From assembly GCF_000347175.1 (NCBI RefSeq), contig NZ_ANIK01000116.1:34952-98951 (forward strand): a stretch of DNA of 64,000 nucleotides, in the 5' to 3' direction. Numbering within the stretch: position 1 is the first letter of the stretch; the number at the start of each line of letters is the position of its first letter. Shown here in pieces: positions 49,399 through 64,000 of the stretch. This DNA comes from Leptospira alstonii serovar Sichuan str. 79601. GTDB taxonomy: Bacteria > Spirochaetota > Leptospiria > Leptospirales > Leptospiraceae. Made by a program: the position numbers and the translations under genes. Below the pieces are notes generated by a model. That model saw only the letters and a program-made list of their open reading frames with translations. It had not been told where the DNA came from and did no database searches.

Positions 49399-50208
49399 AT
49401 GATTATCAATTATTTTGGAATTACGGAAAAAGGAAATTTTCGTTCGCATAACGAGGATTCGATGTATGTATCCGGAGAAATCGTAGCCGGAACGGTTTCG
49501 GGTTCGTTTTCCTCTTCCGGTGTTCGGGAGTCTCCTCTGATCCTCGCGCTGGCGGACGGAATGGGTGGACATATCTCCGGCGAGGTCGCAAGTCGTATGA
49601 CACTTGAGAAACTCGCTTGGACGGAAAGGGCCATTCAACCTTTGGAAGAATTGCCCCTATCCGGTTGGCAGAGTTTATTCGGTATCATCAATCACGAAAT
49701 CAACGATCACGCGAAGGCGACCGGAAAACTGGGAATGGGAGCCACGTTAGTCGGCATTCTGTTCGGAAAAAGAAAGGCTCTCGTTTTCAACATGGGAGAC
49801 AGTAGGGCGTATCATTTTTCCCACAGGGGAATTCATAAGATTACGGTCGATCATTCCTTTGCGGGTCCCATCCGGGGAAATCAAAATTCGAAGAGTTACA
49901 TCACGAGTTGTATCGGCGGGGGAACCACCGATCTTCAGATGGATCTTTTCGATATTACGAGTTCGTTAAGTGCGGGAGATAGAATTCTACTTTGTACGGA
50001 CGGTTTGACGGACGTCATCAAGATAGACGATCTGGAGGAGATCTTAAAAAATTCGTCCAACGTGAAAGAGGCTTGTTATCAGCTTTTGGAAGAGGCGAAT
50101 CTGAGAATGACCAAGGACAATACTTCCGTAATCGTGATCGAAGTCCGGGAAATGCCGCTTTCCCTTTCCGAACCTTGGAAATTTATCCCAAGCGGAAAAA
50201 AACTGTAA
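49399..50208 (+). CDS. PP2C-family Ser/Thr phosphatase
   Basis: 269 residues. GITEKGNFRSHNEDSM, LALADGMGGHISGEVAS, MGATLVGILF, MGDSRAYHF, LLCTDGLTDVI and MTKDNTSVIVIEV give the complete PP2C metal ligand set. Cytosolic. It is convergent with and overlaps by 26 bases the SiaB2 gene, so each message has the other's antisense end. A functional pairing with SiaB2 is inference. Confidence 0.88.
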   Translation: MIINYFGITEKGNFRSHNEDSMYVSGEIVAGTVSGSFSSSGVRESPLILALADGMGGHISGEVASRMTLEKLAWTERAIQPLEELPLSGWQSLFGIINHEINDHAKATGKLGMGATLVGILFGKRKALVFNMGDSRAYHFSHRGIHKITVDHSFAGPIRGNQNSKSYITSCIGGGTTDLQMDLFDITSSLSAGDRILLCTDGLTDVIKIDDLEEILKNSSNVKEACYQLLEEANLRMTKDNTSVIVIEVREMPLSLSEPWKFIPSGKKL

Positions 50209-50710
50209 GAGTAAAAAAGAAATTTCCGTTCGGAGTTTTTTCGAAAGAGGAACGAAACGGAAAATCAGATTTTCTTAATATTTCCAAAAAACCCAAACCG
50301 GCGCCCTTACTGTACTCCGGTCTTTCGCCCTTGATTTTTTCCAGATACAATTCCTTCACTTCCTCTTCGGTGAGGGTTAAAAAATGATCCAATTTTGTTT
50401 GAAGCGACGATGCGGTTTCCGCGCTCAGAAAGTTCGCGGTGGAAAGTTTTAGGATATGATTTTTTTCTTTGACTAAAATCAAACCGATTCCGTAACCCGC
50501 TTCCTTTTCCAAAGAATAGTGGCTTACGTTTTGAGCCATTTCCACAAACACGTTTAGGATCTTATTCTTCCTTTTTTCGTTTGTGATTCTATCCTTAAGA
50601 ATTTCGGTAAGATTTCCGAGAATCTCGTGAGTCACCACACCCTGATAATAGAGAACCGATCTTAATTTTTTTAAATAATCGTATTGCCTATACAGTTTGT
50701 CGAATTTCAT
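50183..50710 (-). CDS. Second SiaB-family kinase (SiaB2)
   Basis: 175 residues. FVEMAQNVSHYSLEKEA (N box), GYGIGLILV and SKGAGLGFLEILRKS match SiaB. It begins ten bases after the FabF-like gene, so it is co-transcribed with it. No siaC paralogue is near; it might act on the SiaC of the 38-kb operon or another protein. Sequence clearly differs from the first SiaB (about 38.3 kb), so this is not a recent duplication. Confidence 0.8.
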   Translation of the reverse strand: MKFDKLYRQYDYLKKLRSVLYYQGVVTHEILGNLTEILKDRITNEKRKNKILNVFVEMAQNVSHYSLEKEAGYGIGLILVKEKNHILKLSTANFLSAETASSLQTKLDHFLTLTEEEVKELYLEKIKGERPEYSKGAGLGFLEILRKSDFPFRSSFEKTPNGNFFFTLTVFFRLG

Positions 50711-50720
50711 TTTGTTTTCC

Positions 50721-52010
50721 TTAAAGAAGATCCGGCGCGGTTAGGCTTACGAAGGAAGACTGACTTCCGATCGCAAAGGCCATCGAAATCGCGTTTCGAA
50801 GCCGAACCTTTCTTGCGCCTTCGGTGATATGATCGTGATCGCATTCCGGATCCACGTCCTTGAGATTGATCGTGGGGCAGATGATTTGTTTTTCAAGCAT
50901 AAGCGCCGTGGCGGCGACATTGATGATTCCCGCGGCTCCGAACGTATGGCCGAAGATCGGTTTGATGGAACCGAGGGGCGCCCATTTATTCCGAGCGAGT
51001 CCGTTGTATAAAATCTTAAGAGCGCGACTTTCGGCCATATCGTTGTTGATCGTCGCGGTTCCGTGTCCGCAGAAATAATCGATATCTCCGAGTTTGAGTC
51101 CGCTGATTTTCATAAGTCGGTTTAAACCGGTCGCGGCCTTTTTACCGGAAAGATCCATTCTCATCGCGTGATCCGCTTCGTTGTAACTGAAGGTTCCCAA
51201 AACTTCCGCGTAAATTTTTGCGCCTCTTGCGATCGCGTGATCCATTCTTTCCAAACAGAGAACGGCGGCTCCTTCCCCCAGGATAAATCCGTCCCGATTA
51301 CGATCGTAGGGTTTGATCGCCGATTTCGGATTGTCCTTTTCGGAGGACATGACCGAACTCGCCGGATCGGAATACATCATCATCAGAGGTTTGATGAGCG
51401 GAAATTCGTGACCTCCCGCATACATCACTTCCGCTCTTCCCTTGCGAATCGCCTGATAACAAAGACTGATCGCGTGATGACCGCCGACGCAGGCCGCCGT
51501 GATCGTAGTCACAAATCCTTGTATGTTCGCGTAGATTGCGGTAAGGTTGGTCGGATTGGAAGCCATCGAAGTGAGAACGGAATAACGATCGAAGACGTTT
51601 TGATTTTTTTCCTCGTGATAGATTTTCCAAGCGTGTTCCCACCATGCGAGAGAAGACCGCGAAGAGGAATCGATAAAGCCGACCTTGGAAGGATCCAAGA
51701 AATCCTTATCCAATTTCGCGTCCCTTCTCGCTTCTTCCATCGCGGCCATAATCGCGAACGTCTCACGATTGTAATGTCTTGCGTGTTTTTCGTCCAAATC
51801 GGGTAGGAACTTTTCCCATTCAAAGTCGTTCATCTCCGCCGCGACTTTTACGGGCATATCGTCGGTTTGAAACCGCGTGATCGTGTTTATCTGCGAGTTC
51901 CCTTCGGAAAGATTTTTCCAAAACGTATCCACAGAATACGTGTTCGGAAGAATGACTCCGATTCCGGTTATTACGACTCTCGAATTATGATTGGTTTTAG
52001 GTTTATCCAT
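50721..52010 (-). CDS. Beta-ketoacyl synthase II-like enzyme
   Basis: 429 residues. Catalytic Cys174 in TAACVGGHHA, His in CGHGTATINNDM and His in GSIKPIFGHTFGAAG with the Lys. FabF family (FabF/KAS II), but with KPIFG where typical FabF has KSMTG. It elongates acyl-ACP chains with malonyl-ACP. As the first of a two-gene operon with SiaB2 it is probably a dedicated rather than housekeeping synthase. Confidence 0.85.
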   Translation of the reverse strand: MDKPKTNHNSRVVITGIGVILPNTYSVDTFWKNLSEGNSQINTITRFQTDDMPVKVAAEMNDFEWEKFLPDLDEKHARHYNRETFAIMAAMEEARRDAKLDKDFLDPSKVGFIDSSSRSSLAWWEHAWKIYHEEKNQNVFDRYSVLTSMASNPTNLTAIYANIQGFVTTITAACVGGHHAISLCYQAIRKGRAEVMYAGGHEFPLIKPLMMMYSDPASSVMSSEKDNPKSAIKPYDRNRDGFILGEGAAVLCLERMDHAIARGAKIYAEVLGTFSYNEADHAMRMDLSGKKAATGLNRLMKISGLKLGDIDYFCGHGTATINNDMAESRALKILYNGLARNKWAPLGSIKPIFGHTFGAAGIINVAATALMLEKQIICPTINLKDVDPECDHDHITEGARKVRLRNAISMAFAIGSQSSFVSLTAPDLL

Positions 52011-52570
52011 ACTTTTTTGATTTTACGATTTATTTGCAATCAAACGCGAATAACGTGTATTTTTCTTTTTGTCGTTTTATCCTTCTTGTAATAGAATTAT
52101 AATTTCATTACGAATTTACTTTTACTTCTTCGGACAAATCGTCCACTGAAAAAAAATTATATTTGAATATTCGGTTTTCCGCGAAGAAAGGTGAGTCGGC
52201 TTTTTGAGAAGATGGAAAGAACGATTCGCCCGAAATTTGGAGCTTTATAACGAACTCCGAATACCGTTTTTGAATTCGATTTGGAAGATAATTTTAAGTA
52301 AAAAGTTGGACGATAAAAATCAAATCAAAAAAACGAAACGGATCGTTTTTCTATTTTTTTAAGATCTTTCGTTTTCAAAATCGGAGGTTCATCGGCTGGA
52401 GAATCCAAGAATATTCTAAAATGCGATTGTTTTCTTTTTGAAACATATTTCTCGAGTAACCGACGTTCGGCAAACGTATCCCACAAGTCGAATTGTATTT
52501 TTCACCGAGAAGAATACTAGGTTTTCGATCGGTTTAAACGAAGGCGTTTGTAAGTTATGAAAACCTCTTC
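52011..52570. other. Intergenic, 560 bp
   Basis: No gene found in either strand. AT-rich, with a weak terminator-like 8-bp inverted repeat AAAAACGA...TCGTTTTT at 52329-52350, 220 bases past the response regulator. Likely carries the promoter for the FabF-like operon near 52.0-52.1 kb. Confidence 0.45.
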
Positions 52571-53005
52571 TCAATCGGTCGAATTGTAACAAAGTTTTCG
52601 GACGACTTTTAATAATTCCTCCGAGTTCCAAGGTTTGTGGAGGACCGTGAACGTTCCGGCTTCTTTTTGAACCTTATCGAAAATTCCCTTTTCGATATGC
52701 CCCGTAACGAGGATGGAGGGGATGTCGGGATATTTTTTATGCACCTCTATCAAAAACTCGTCTCCGTTCGTAATCGGCATCAGCCAATCCGAAACGATCA
52801 AGGCTACTTTCGTCCCGTTTGAAAACAACTCGTCTATCACTTCCAAACCTTCGGTCGCGTCCTGAGCCGTTTCGAAAATGAATTCGTGGCCGAGTTTATT
52901 TTTCAATTCCTGCACCAATGAAATCAAAATGATCGGTTCATCATCGACGCAAAGAATTGCGTTCGGTTCGTTTTTTAAATCCAATTCGGTATCTTCCCCT
53001 AACAC
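52571..53005 (-). CDS. Single-domain response regulator
   Basis: 144 residues from GTG 53005, three bases after the kinase stop. An in-frame TTG at 52984 with AGGGGAAG eight bases upstream may be the true start (137 residues). REC motifs: CVDDEP, phospho-Asp in IVSDWLMP, Thr in ILVTGHIE, Lys in HKPWNSEEL. No output domain. It should receive phosphate from the adjacent sensor kinase. Confidence 0.85.
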   Translation of the reverse strand: MLGEDTELDLKNEPNAILCVDDEPIILISLVQELKNKLGHEFIFETAQDATEGLEVIDELFSNGTKVALIVSDWLMPITNGDEFLIEVHKKYPDIPSILVTGHIEKGIFDKVQKEAGTFTVLHKPWNSEELLKVVRKLCYNSTD

Positions 53006-53008
53006 GTG

Positions 53009-54853
53009 TTATGCGGCTTTAAGCCATACGCTGAATTTCGTTCGACCGGGTGCGGATTGGAACTCGATTTTGCCGCCGAAATTATCGATGATTTTTTTAC
53101 AAATGTCAAGCCCGAGTCCCATACCTTCCCCGTGTTTTTTGGTCGTAAAAAAAGGATCGAAAATTTTGTCTTGAATCGCTTCCGGAATTCCCGCTCCGGA
53201 GTCCGTCCAGGAAACCACGATCCAAGAGTCCCGTTCCTCCGTCGTAATCTCTATTTTTCCCTTGTAGTTCATGGATTGAAGGGCGTTGTTGAGAAGATTG
53301 ATCCATACTTGATTCAATTTGTCCGCTTCGCCTAAACATCGTTTGTCGGTTCCGTAATTTTTTACGACCTCGATTCCGTAGTGCAATTTATGATGATACA
53401 GTATAAGTATGTTTTCGATTTCGGTCCGAATGTCGATGGCGGAAAGTTCTCCGTCCGTCGCTTCCGTTTCCGGACGCAGATAACTTTTAAGAGCGCTTAC
53501 GACTCTGGAAGCCTTATCCGCCGCGATTCCGATCACGTTGTTTACCCGAACGATGGTTATAAAGGAAGTCACCGCCGTGAGAATATCGGCGATTTTTTCC
53601 GATTGTAATAAAGGAATCAAATCATCTCCTAATTTGTGTAGACCCAGATCCGTGACCGTACGAGAGATCAGGTTCGGATTTTTAATTCCGGACTTTTCCA
53701 GATCGGCGGCCAATTCCCGCCAAATTCCCCGGTTCGATAAGATGGAAGATTCGGATATATGTTTCAAACTTTCTTCCAAGATCGTAGTGAAACGTTCCGA
53801 ATCTTCCGGGCTTAAACTCGAAAGTAAGTAAGGAATTTTTTTCAATTCGTGATTTACTACTTCCGATACGGTTCTTGAGGACGAAGAAATCGCACCGAGA
53901 GGAGTGTTCAACTCGTGGCTGACTCCGGCAGCTAACTGACCTAAGGCGGCCAATTTTTCGGAAAACACAAGCTGATTTTGAGTATCCCGGAGATTTCGCA
54001 TTAATTTTTCGAGACTACTCACCGCGTTCACGAGATCCTCGTTTGATTTTGCAAGTTCCGCCGTTCTAGTCTCCACTTTTTGTTCCAAATTCGCATTGAG
54101 TTCCAGGACCATGGCTTCGTTTTCCTTGTTTCTCGTATGATTGACGATAAAGATTGTTCCTAGTCCGATCAGAATCGCTACTGTGGAAAATAAGATCATG
54201 TCGGCTCCGCTTTCGGTCTTGTTGACCGGCATACCGATTTCGAGAATTCCCCTGACGTCTCCGACCTTCCAATCCTTTTTCGGAGATTCGGGATGAGTGT
54301 TGTGGCATTGAATACAAGAAGTTTGCATTCGATCCGCAAGCGCGTATCGAACGTAAGGAATCGAATCGATCGTTTGAAACGTATAGTAAGGAATTTCCGG
54401 GTCCTTCTGCAAACGGATCAAGGCTTCTTTTTGAAAGTCGTCGAGACCTCCTTTTTTACCTCGAGTGGGAAACGGATAGTCGCTGTATAACTCGACTCGG
54501 ATTCCCTCGAATTGACGCGTTAGGTGTTCTCCGAATTCTTTCACGATCGTCGCTGGGAGAGGAATACTTTTCGGAACGGTTTTGTATTTGTAAGTGACTT
54601 CCGTTCCTTCCTGCAATGCCTTGTTTACGAGATTATCCGAATAATAAATCCGAAGCGCGAGCATCTGTTCGGCGACGGTCTTTACGTTTCGTATCGCGGT
54701 CGTATCCGTATTCTTTTTTTGATAGTAAAAGAGTAGGATTCCGAGGAGAAGGATCAGCAAGATACAACCTAGAAGAAAAGGCAGAAAAATACGCGTTTCT
54801 ATTTTCAGAAAATTAAAGTTCATCCCTAGAAAGAACGGTTTTTTTAAACGCAT
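53009..54853 (-). CDS. Membrane sensor histidine kinase with Tll0287-like (DUF3365) haem domain
   Basis: About 614 residues from ATG 54853 (GAGGCGGG upstream); a longer frame to 54904 exists. A transmembrane segment (about 20-42) is followed by a periplasmic DUF3365/Tll0287-like domain with a c-type haem motif CIQCH, then a second transmembrane segment, coiled coil, HisKA with phospho-His in GVSHELNTPLG, and HATPase (LNQVWINLLNNALQSM, DSGAGIP, GEGMGLGLDICKKI). Haem attachment predicts sensing of redox state, NO or oxygen. The partner regulator follows at once. Confidence 0.88.
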   Translation of the reverse strand: MRLKKPFFLGMNFNFLKIETRIFLPFLLGCILLILLLGILLFYYQKKNTDTTAIRNVKTVAEQMLALRIYYSDNLVNKALQEGTEVTYKYKTVPKSIPLPATIVKEFGEHLTRQFEGIRVELYSDYPFPTRGKKGGLDDFQKEALIRLQKDPEIPYYTFQTIDSIPYVRYALADRMQTSCIQCHNTHPESPKKDWKVGDVRGILEIGMPVNKTESGADMILFSTVAILIGLGTIFIVNHTRNKENEAMVLELNANLEQKVETRTAELAKSNEDLVNAVSSLEKLMRNLRDTQNQLVFSEKLAALGQLAAGVSHELNTPLGAISSSSRTVSEVVNHELKKIPYLLSSLSPEDSERFTTILEESLKHISESSILSNRGIWRELAADLEKSGIKNPNLISRTVTDLGLHKLGDDLIPLLQSEKIADILTAVTSFITIVRVNNVIGIAADKASRVVSALKSYLRPETEATDGELSAIDIRTEIENILILYHHKLHYGIEVVKNYGTDKRCLGEADKLNQVWINLLNNALQSMNYKGKIEITTEERDSWIVVSWTDSGAGIPEAIQDKIFDPFFTTKKHGEGMGLGLDICKKIIDNFGGKIEFQSAPGRTKFSVWLKAA

Positions 54854-54904
54854 AATCCCGCCTCGTTTTCTTTTAGGATTCGATTGGTAATCCCGCGCTT
54901 TCAT

Positions 54905-55328
54905 AAAATGGATTCGTCTTAACGTATTTGTTAAAACGAACGAAAAGTGGGCTTATCCGTACAATAGACGAATAAAATTCAAAAAATGAATTCGTTTCGA
55001 TGTTTTAAGTTTTGTGATAGTTCCTACATTTTACCGAAGGTTTCAAGTTTTAGGAGCGGCCCTATCCCCTTAGGGATGGGCGGGTTCTCGGATAACTCAA
55101 TGTTTCTCCCTGTTTCAAGTGGCTAGGCCTGTTGAAAAAGGGACGGAGAAAACCCCACGTGTGTGTTTCAAGTGGATAGTTGTTAGGGATCAGTGGATAG
55201 GATTTTACTTTGAATTAAAGATCTATCCTGTTTAGAGTTCAACCCCACGTGTGTGCATTTGGGCGCTCTATTTTTCAGCTTCGCTGAAATTTGAATTTGG
55301 CACTTCGTGCAATTCAACTAACTCGCTT
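54905..55328. repeat. Repeat-rich intergenic region, 424 bp
   Basis: No gene seen. Contains AGTGGATAG words, CCCCACGTGTGTG twice, hairpin TTTCAGC-TTC-GCTGAAA (55273-55289) and a longer hairpin TTGAATT(tg)GCAC-TTC-GTGC-AATTCAA (55291-55317). The GGGCGCTC word flanks it at 55261 and 55331. Confidence 0.55.
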
Positions 55329-55862
<534 letters not shown>

Positions 55863-55888
55863 CGGTCCTAGAATAATTCCTCGCGTCC

Positions 55889-55921
<33 letters not shown>

Positions 55922-55946
55922 CACTTCGGAAAAGTATGGAACGAGA

Positions 55947-56903
<957 letters not shown>

Positions 56904-57234
56904 ATGTCTGCGTTTTCCACATTTCTAAACCGTCGTTTATGGACGGATCTCGGGATTTTATTTTTGAACTTGGGTAAGGTGGTTCTTTTTTTGAGTTTAT
57001 TCTTTCTTTATGTTTGGCAGAACGTTCAAGTTGCAAGACTCAACCGAGAAATCGGAGTTGCGACGGGCGAAAAGATCAAACAGATTAAAAAGAACGACGA
57101 CTTAAAAATCGGAGTCGCCACTTATACTTCCGCAAGAAGGATCGAAACTCTGTATCGAAAAACGTACAACTATCTTCCCATCACCGTGGGAGATCGAATC
57201 ATCACTTTGAATTTACCGCCCGAAAAGAACGAAG

Positions 57235-58761
<1,527 letters not shown>

Positions 58762-58793
58762 TACTCCGTTTTTTTGAAAACAGGACAGGCAAA

Positions 58794-62121
<3,328 letters not shown>

Positions 62122-62123
62122 CG

Positions 62124-63647
62124 ATGGACTCAAATCGTTTATCTTTTCAAAAACCGTTCTTTTTGGGAATCGGCGGCTCGGGAATGTCCTCTCTTGCGTT
62201 TTTACTTTTGAGCAAGGGTTTTAAGGTGGGCGGTTACGACGGAAAACATTCCGCGATCGTCGAAAAGTTGGTCGCAAACGGCGCGACCGTATTGCATAAG
62301 TCCGATTTTTTAAACGTAGAGGATTACGATCTTGCGGTTTATTCTTCCGCGATCCGATTGGATTCTCATCCTTTGGTGAAAAAATTCAGAGACAAGAAAA
62401 TCCCTTTAGTTCATCGGTCGGAACTACTTCATCGAATCATGGCGGAGAAAAAGCAGATTTCCGTTGCGGGTTCCCACGGTAAAACGACGACGACCGCGAT
62501 GGTCGCTTTCCTGTTGGAAAAATGCGGGATGTCTCCTTCCGTAATGGTCGGGGGAGAGGTCGCGTTTTTGGACGGGAAGGGAGGTTTTTGGGGAAAGGGA
62601 GAATGGGGAGTTTTCGAGTCGGACGAGTCGGACGGAACATTCAATAATCATCATGCTGAAATCCGGATTCTTACCAACGTGGACGAGGATCATCTGGACT
62701 ATTATAAGACGCGGGAGAATCTTTTGGGCGCCTTTGCCCGTTATATGGAACTGGCTTCCCGAAGTTTGATTTTGAATCTGGACGATGTCGGAATTCTGGA
62801 TTCGCTCGTTTTGATTCCGAATCGTCCTAGAATATTATGTTTTTCTAAATCTATGGTTTCCGGCGGAACTACAAAGGGTCTTTCGGAAAAATCGGACGTT
62901 GAGAGATATCGCAGAAGGGACAATTCGGATGTTACGGAAAACGGAGCGATTTCCTATAACTTAGGGAACGAAACGTTCGGTGTTCGAAACAATGTGAGAA
63001 ACGACGTTTTATCGGATGTCGATTCCTGCAAAATCGTACATTACACGATCGAGTCCTGTGTTTTGAGCTTTAGCTTTCAAGAAAAGGAATATTCGTTTTC
63101 TCTTAAGTATCCGGGGGAACACTATTTGAAAAACGCTTTGGCTGCGATTCTGGCCTGTTTTGAGGCGGGGGCGCCTATTGCGGAGCTCGTTTCTAAAATT
63201 CCGGAGTATTCCGGCGTTAGCAGAAGATTGGAATATCTAGGAAGTAAAAACGGAATCGAAGTTTACGACGATTACGGACATCATCCCACCGAAATCAAGG
63301 CGGTGATTCAGTCGATGGAGGGTCTGAAAAAAGACGGACGGGCGGTTATTCTTTTTCAACCGCATCGGTATTCGAGGACACAAAGTCTTTACAAAGAATT
63401 TGCTCAAAGTCTGGATACGGGAGAAACCGTTTATCTTTTACCGATCTATTCCGCGGGCGAAGATCCGATCGACGGTGTAAAAACCGAACTCATCGCGGAT
63501 TCCATGAAGGTTTCCGCAAAAATTCTTCCCGGAGTTATTGCCGAGGATGTGATTGTCCTGAAAGATTTTCTAAAACCCGGAGATAAGCTCGTCACACTCG
63601 GAGCCGGTAACGTAAGGGACTGGGGTCTCGCTTTTTTAAAAGATTAG
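62124..63647 (+). CDS. murC: UDP-MurNAc:L-alanine ligase MurC
   Basis: 507 residues from ATG 62124, three bases after murG; a longer overlapping frame is not preferred. [26 protein letters not shown] (ATP), [10 protein letters not shown] and [11 protein letters not shown] are MurC motifs. An insertion of roughly 60 residues ([20 protein letters not shown] to VDSCKIVHY) lies in the central domain, making it longer than usual (about 450-490). Confidence 0.93.
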   Translation: MDSNRLSFQKPFFLGIGGSGMSSLAFLLLSKGFKVGGYDGKHSAIVEKLVANGATVLHKSDFLNVEDYDLAVYSSAIRLDSHPLVKKFRDKKIPLVHRSELLHRIMAEKKQISVAGSHGKTTTTAMVAFLLEKCGMSPSVMVGGEVAFLDGKGGFWGKGEWGVFESDESDGTFNNHHAEIRILTNVDEDHLDYYKTRENLLGAFARYMELASRSLILNLDDVGILDSLVLIPNRPRILCFSKSMVSGGTTKGLSEKSDVERYRRRDNSDVTENGAISYNLGNETFGVRNNVRNDVLSDVDSCKIVHYTIESCVLSFSFQEKEYSFSLKYPGEHYLKNALAAILACFEAGAPIAELVSKIPEYSGVSRRLEYLGSKNGIEVYDDYGHHPTEIKAVIQSMEGLKKDGRAVILFQPHRYSRTQSLYKEFAQSLDTGETVYLLPIYSAGEDPIDGVKTELIADSMKVSAKILPGVIAEDVIVLKDFLKPGDKLVTLGAGNVRDWGLAFLKD

Positions 63648-64000
63648 GTCAACGTTTCTTAGGCAAGTTGTAAAAGTCCTAAAACCTAATCCCTTTGAAA
63701 TGTGGGAACTCCTGCGTTTTTGTGAAACTCAGGCGTCCCGCTTCTATTAGCGCTCGAATAAACTAAAGTCTCACTTCCTGAATGCCGACCCATAGGAAGG
63801 CATTCATTGAGTTACCCGGGTCGTTCGAATAAACTCAATCTCACTTCCTACGGGTCGTTCGAATAAACTCAATCTCACTTCCTACGGGTCGTTCGAATAA
63901 ACTCAATCTCACTTCCTACGGGTCGTTCGAATAAACTCAATCTCACTTCCTACGGGTCGTTCGAATAAACTCAATCTCACGAGGTCAAAACTGATTCGTT
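63648..64000. repeat. Post-murC intergenic region with 34-bp tandem repeat
   Basis: No gene seen in the remaining 353 bases. Micro-repeat words (GTCCTAAAACCTAATCC, GTGGGAACTCC) come first, then the tandem array at 63819-63980. ftsQ or ftsA, expected next, would lie beyond the window. Confidence 0.6.
63819..63980 (+). repeat. 34-bp minisatellite, 4 full copies and a 26-bp partial
   Basis: The unit begins GGTCGTTCGAATAAACTCAA and is 34 bases long. Copies start at 63819, 63853, 63887, 63921 and 63955; the first four are identical to each other by reading, and the last stops at 63980. A degenerate relative, CGCTCGAATAAACTAAAGTC, lies at about 63752. No spacers, so not CRISPR. Such arrays in Leptospira serve as VNTR typing markers. 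Confidence 0.85.

Noticed and set aside
63819..63980. CRISPR-like array
   Set aside because: Units are contiguous 34-mers with no spacers, and no cas gene is present.

Overview
The window reads as a spirochaete chromosome segment, most consistent with Leptospira (probably the pathogenic clade). This rests on gene neighbourhoods, meso-DAP type MurE, a CheA with an appended CheC-type domain, a four-helix-bundle domain of the leptospiral 23S intervening-sequence protein type, and many short intergenic repeats; the species is not determined. Most of the window is dense, conserved chromosome. The 6.6-11.1 kb stretch and several repeat-filled gaps are accessory or decaying DNA. Layout: (1) 0.2-6.6 kb, a four-gene operon: DUF3604 PHP-like protein, PPIase-like membrane protein, HupE/UreJ-type membrane protein, TonB-dependent receptor. 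It looks like an uptake and processing cassette, perhaps for a metal, ligand unknown. (2) 6.6-7.0 kb, nested repeats: a 253-bp MITE-like element with 19-bp perfect terminal inverted repeats and a 9-bp target duplication, inside an older palindrome-ended repeat. (3) 7.0-11.1 kb, small hypothetical genes, three successive pseudogenes (GNAT acetyltransferase, lipoprotein, small exported protein) and a probably acquired methyltransferase. (4) 11.2-17.7 kb, carA (minus) divergent from thrS, then infC-rpmI-rplT, a zapB-like gene, zapA and 5-formyl-THF cyclo-ligase. (5) 18.1-33.0 kb, cheW-cheA-cheB-cheY, scpA-scpB, pheA-tyrA-aroA-cmk-rpsA, a YfgM-like gene, hisG, rpmF-plsX. (6) 33.2-36.0 kb, three single genes of general or unknown function, then a repeat-rich gap. 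(7) 36.4-47.0 kb, a six-gene minus-strand operon: CoA-transferase, KAS III-like synthase, a 1779-residue kinase/ATPase/GAF/PP2C protein, SiaB, SiaC and a GAF class III nucleotide cyclase. This is a Sia-type partner-switching module in which the usual diguanylate cyclase is replaced by a class III cyclase, and it is operon-linked to acyl-CoA enzymes. (8) 47.4-52.0 kb, a thioesterase/four-helix-bundle fusion, an SDR reductase, a PP2C phosphatase, and on the minus strand a FabF-like synthase followed by a second SiaB kinase. (9) 52.6-54.9 kb, a haem-type sensor kinase and response regulator. (10) 55.3-64.0 kb, a HIT protein divergent from a reduced dcw cluster (rsmH-ftsL-murE-mraY-ftsW-murG-murC), ending in a 34-bp tandem repeat. 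The strongest candidate for an undescribed system is the pairing of acyl condensing enzymes with SiaB-family kinases, seen twice within 14 kb, together with the SiaA-like/SiaB/SiaC/class III cyclase operon. A regulatory switch controlling acyl-lipid synthesis, cyclic-nucleotide output, or both is the working inference; nothing in the sequence alone proves it.
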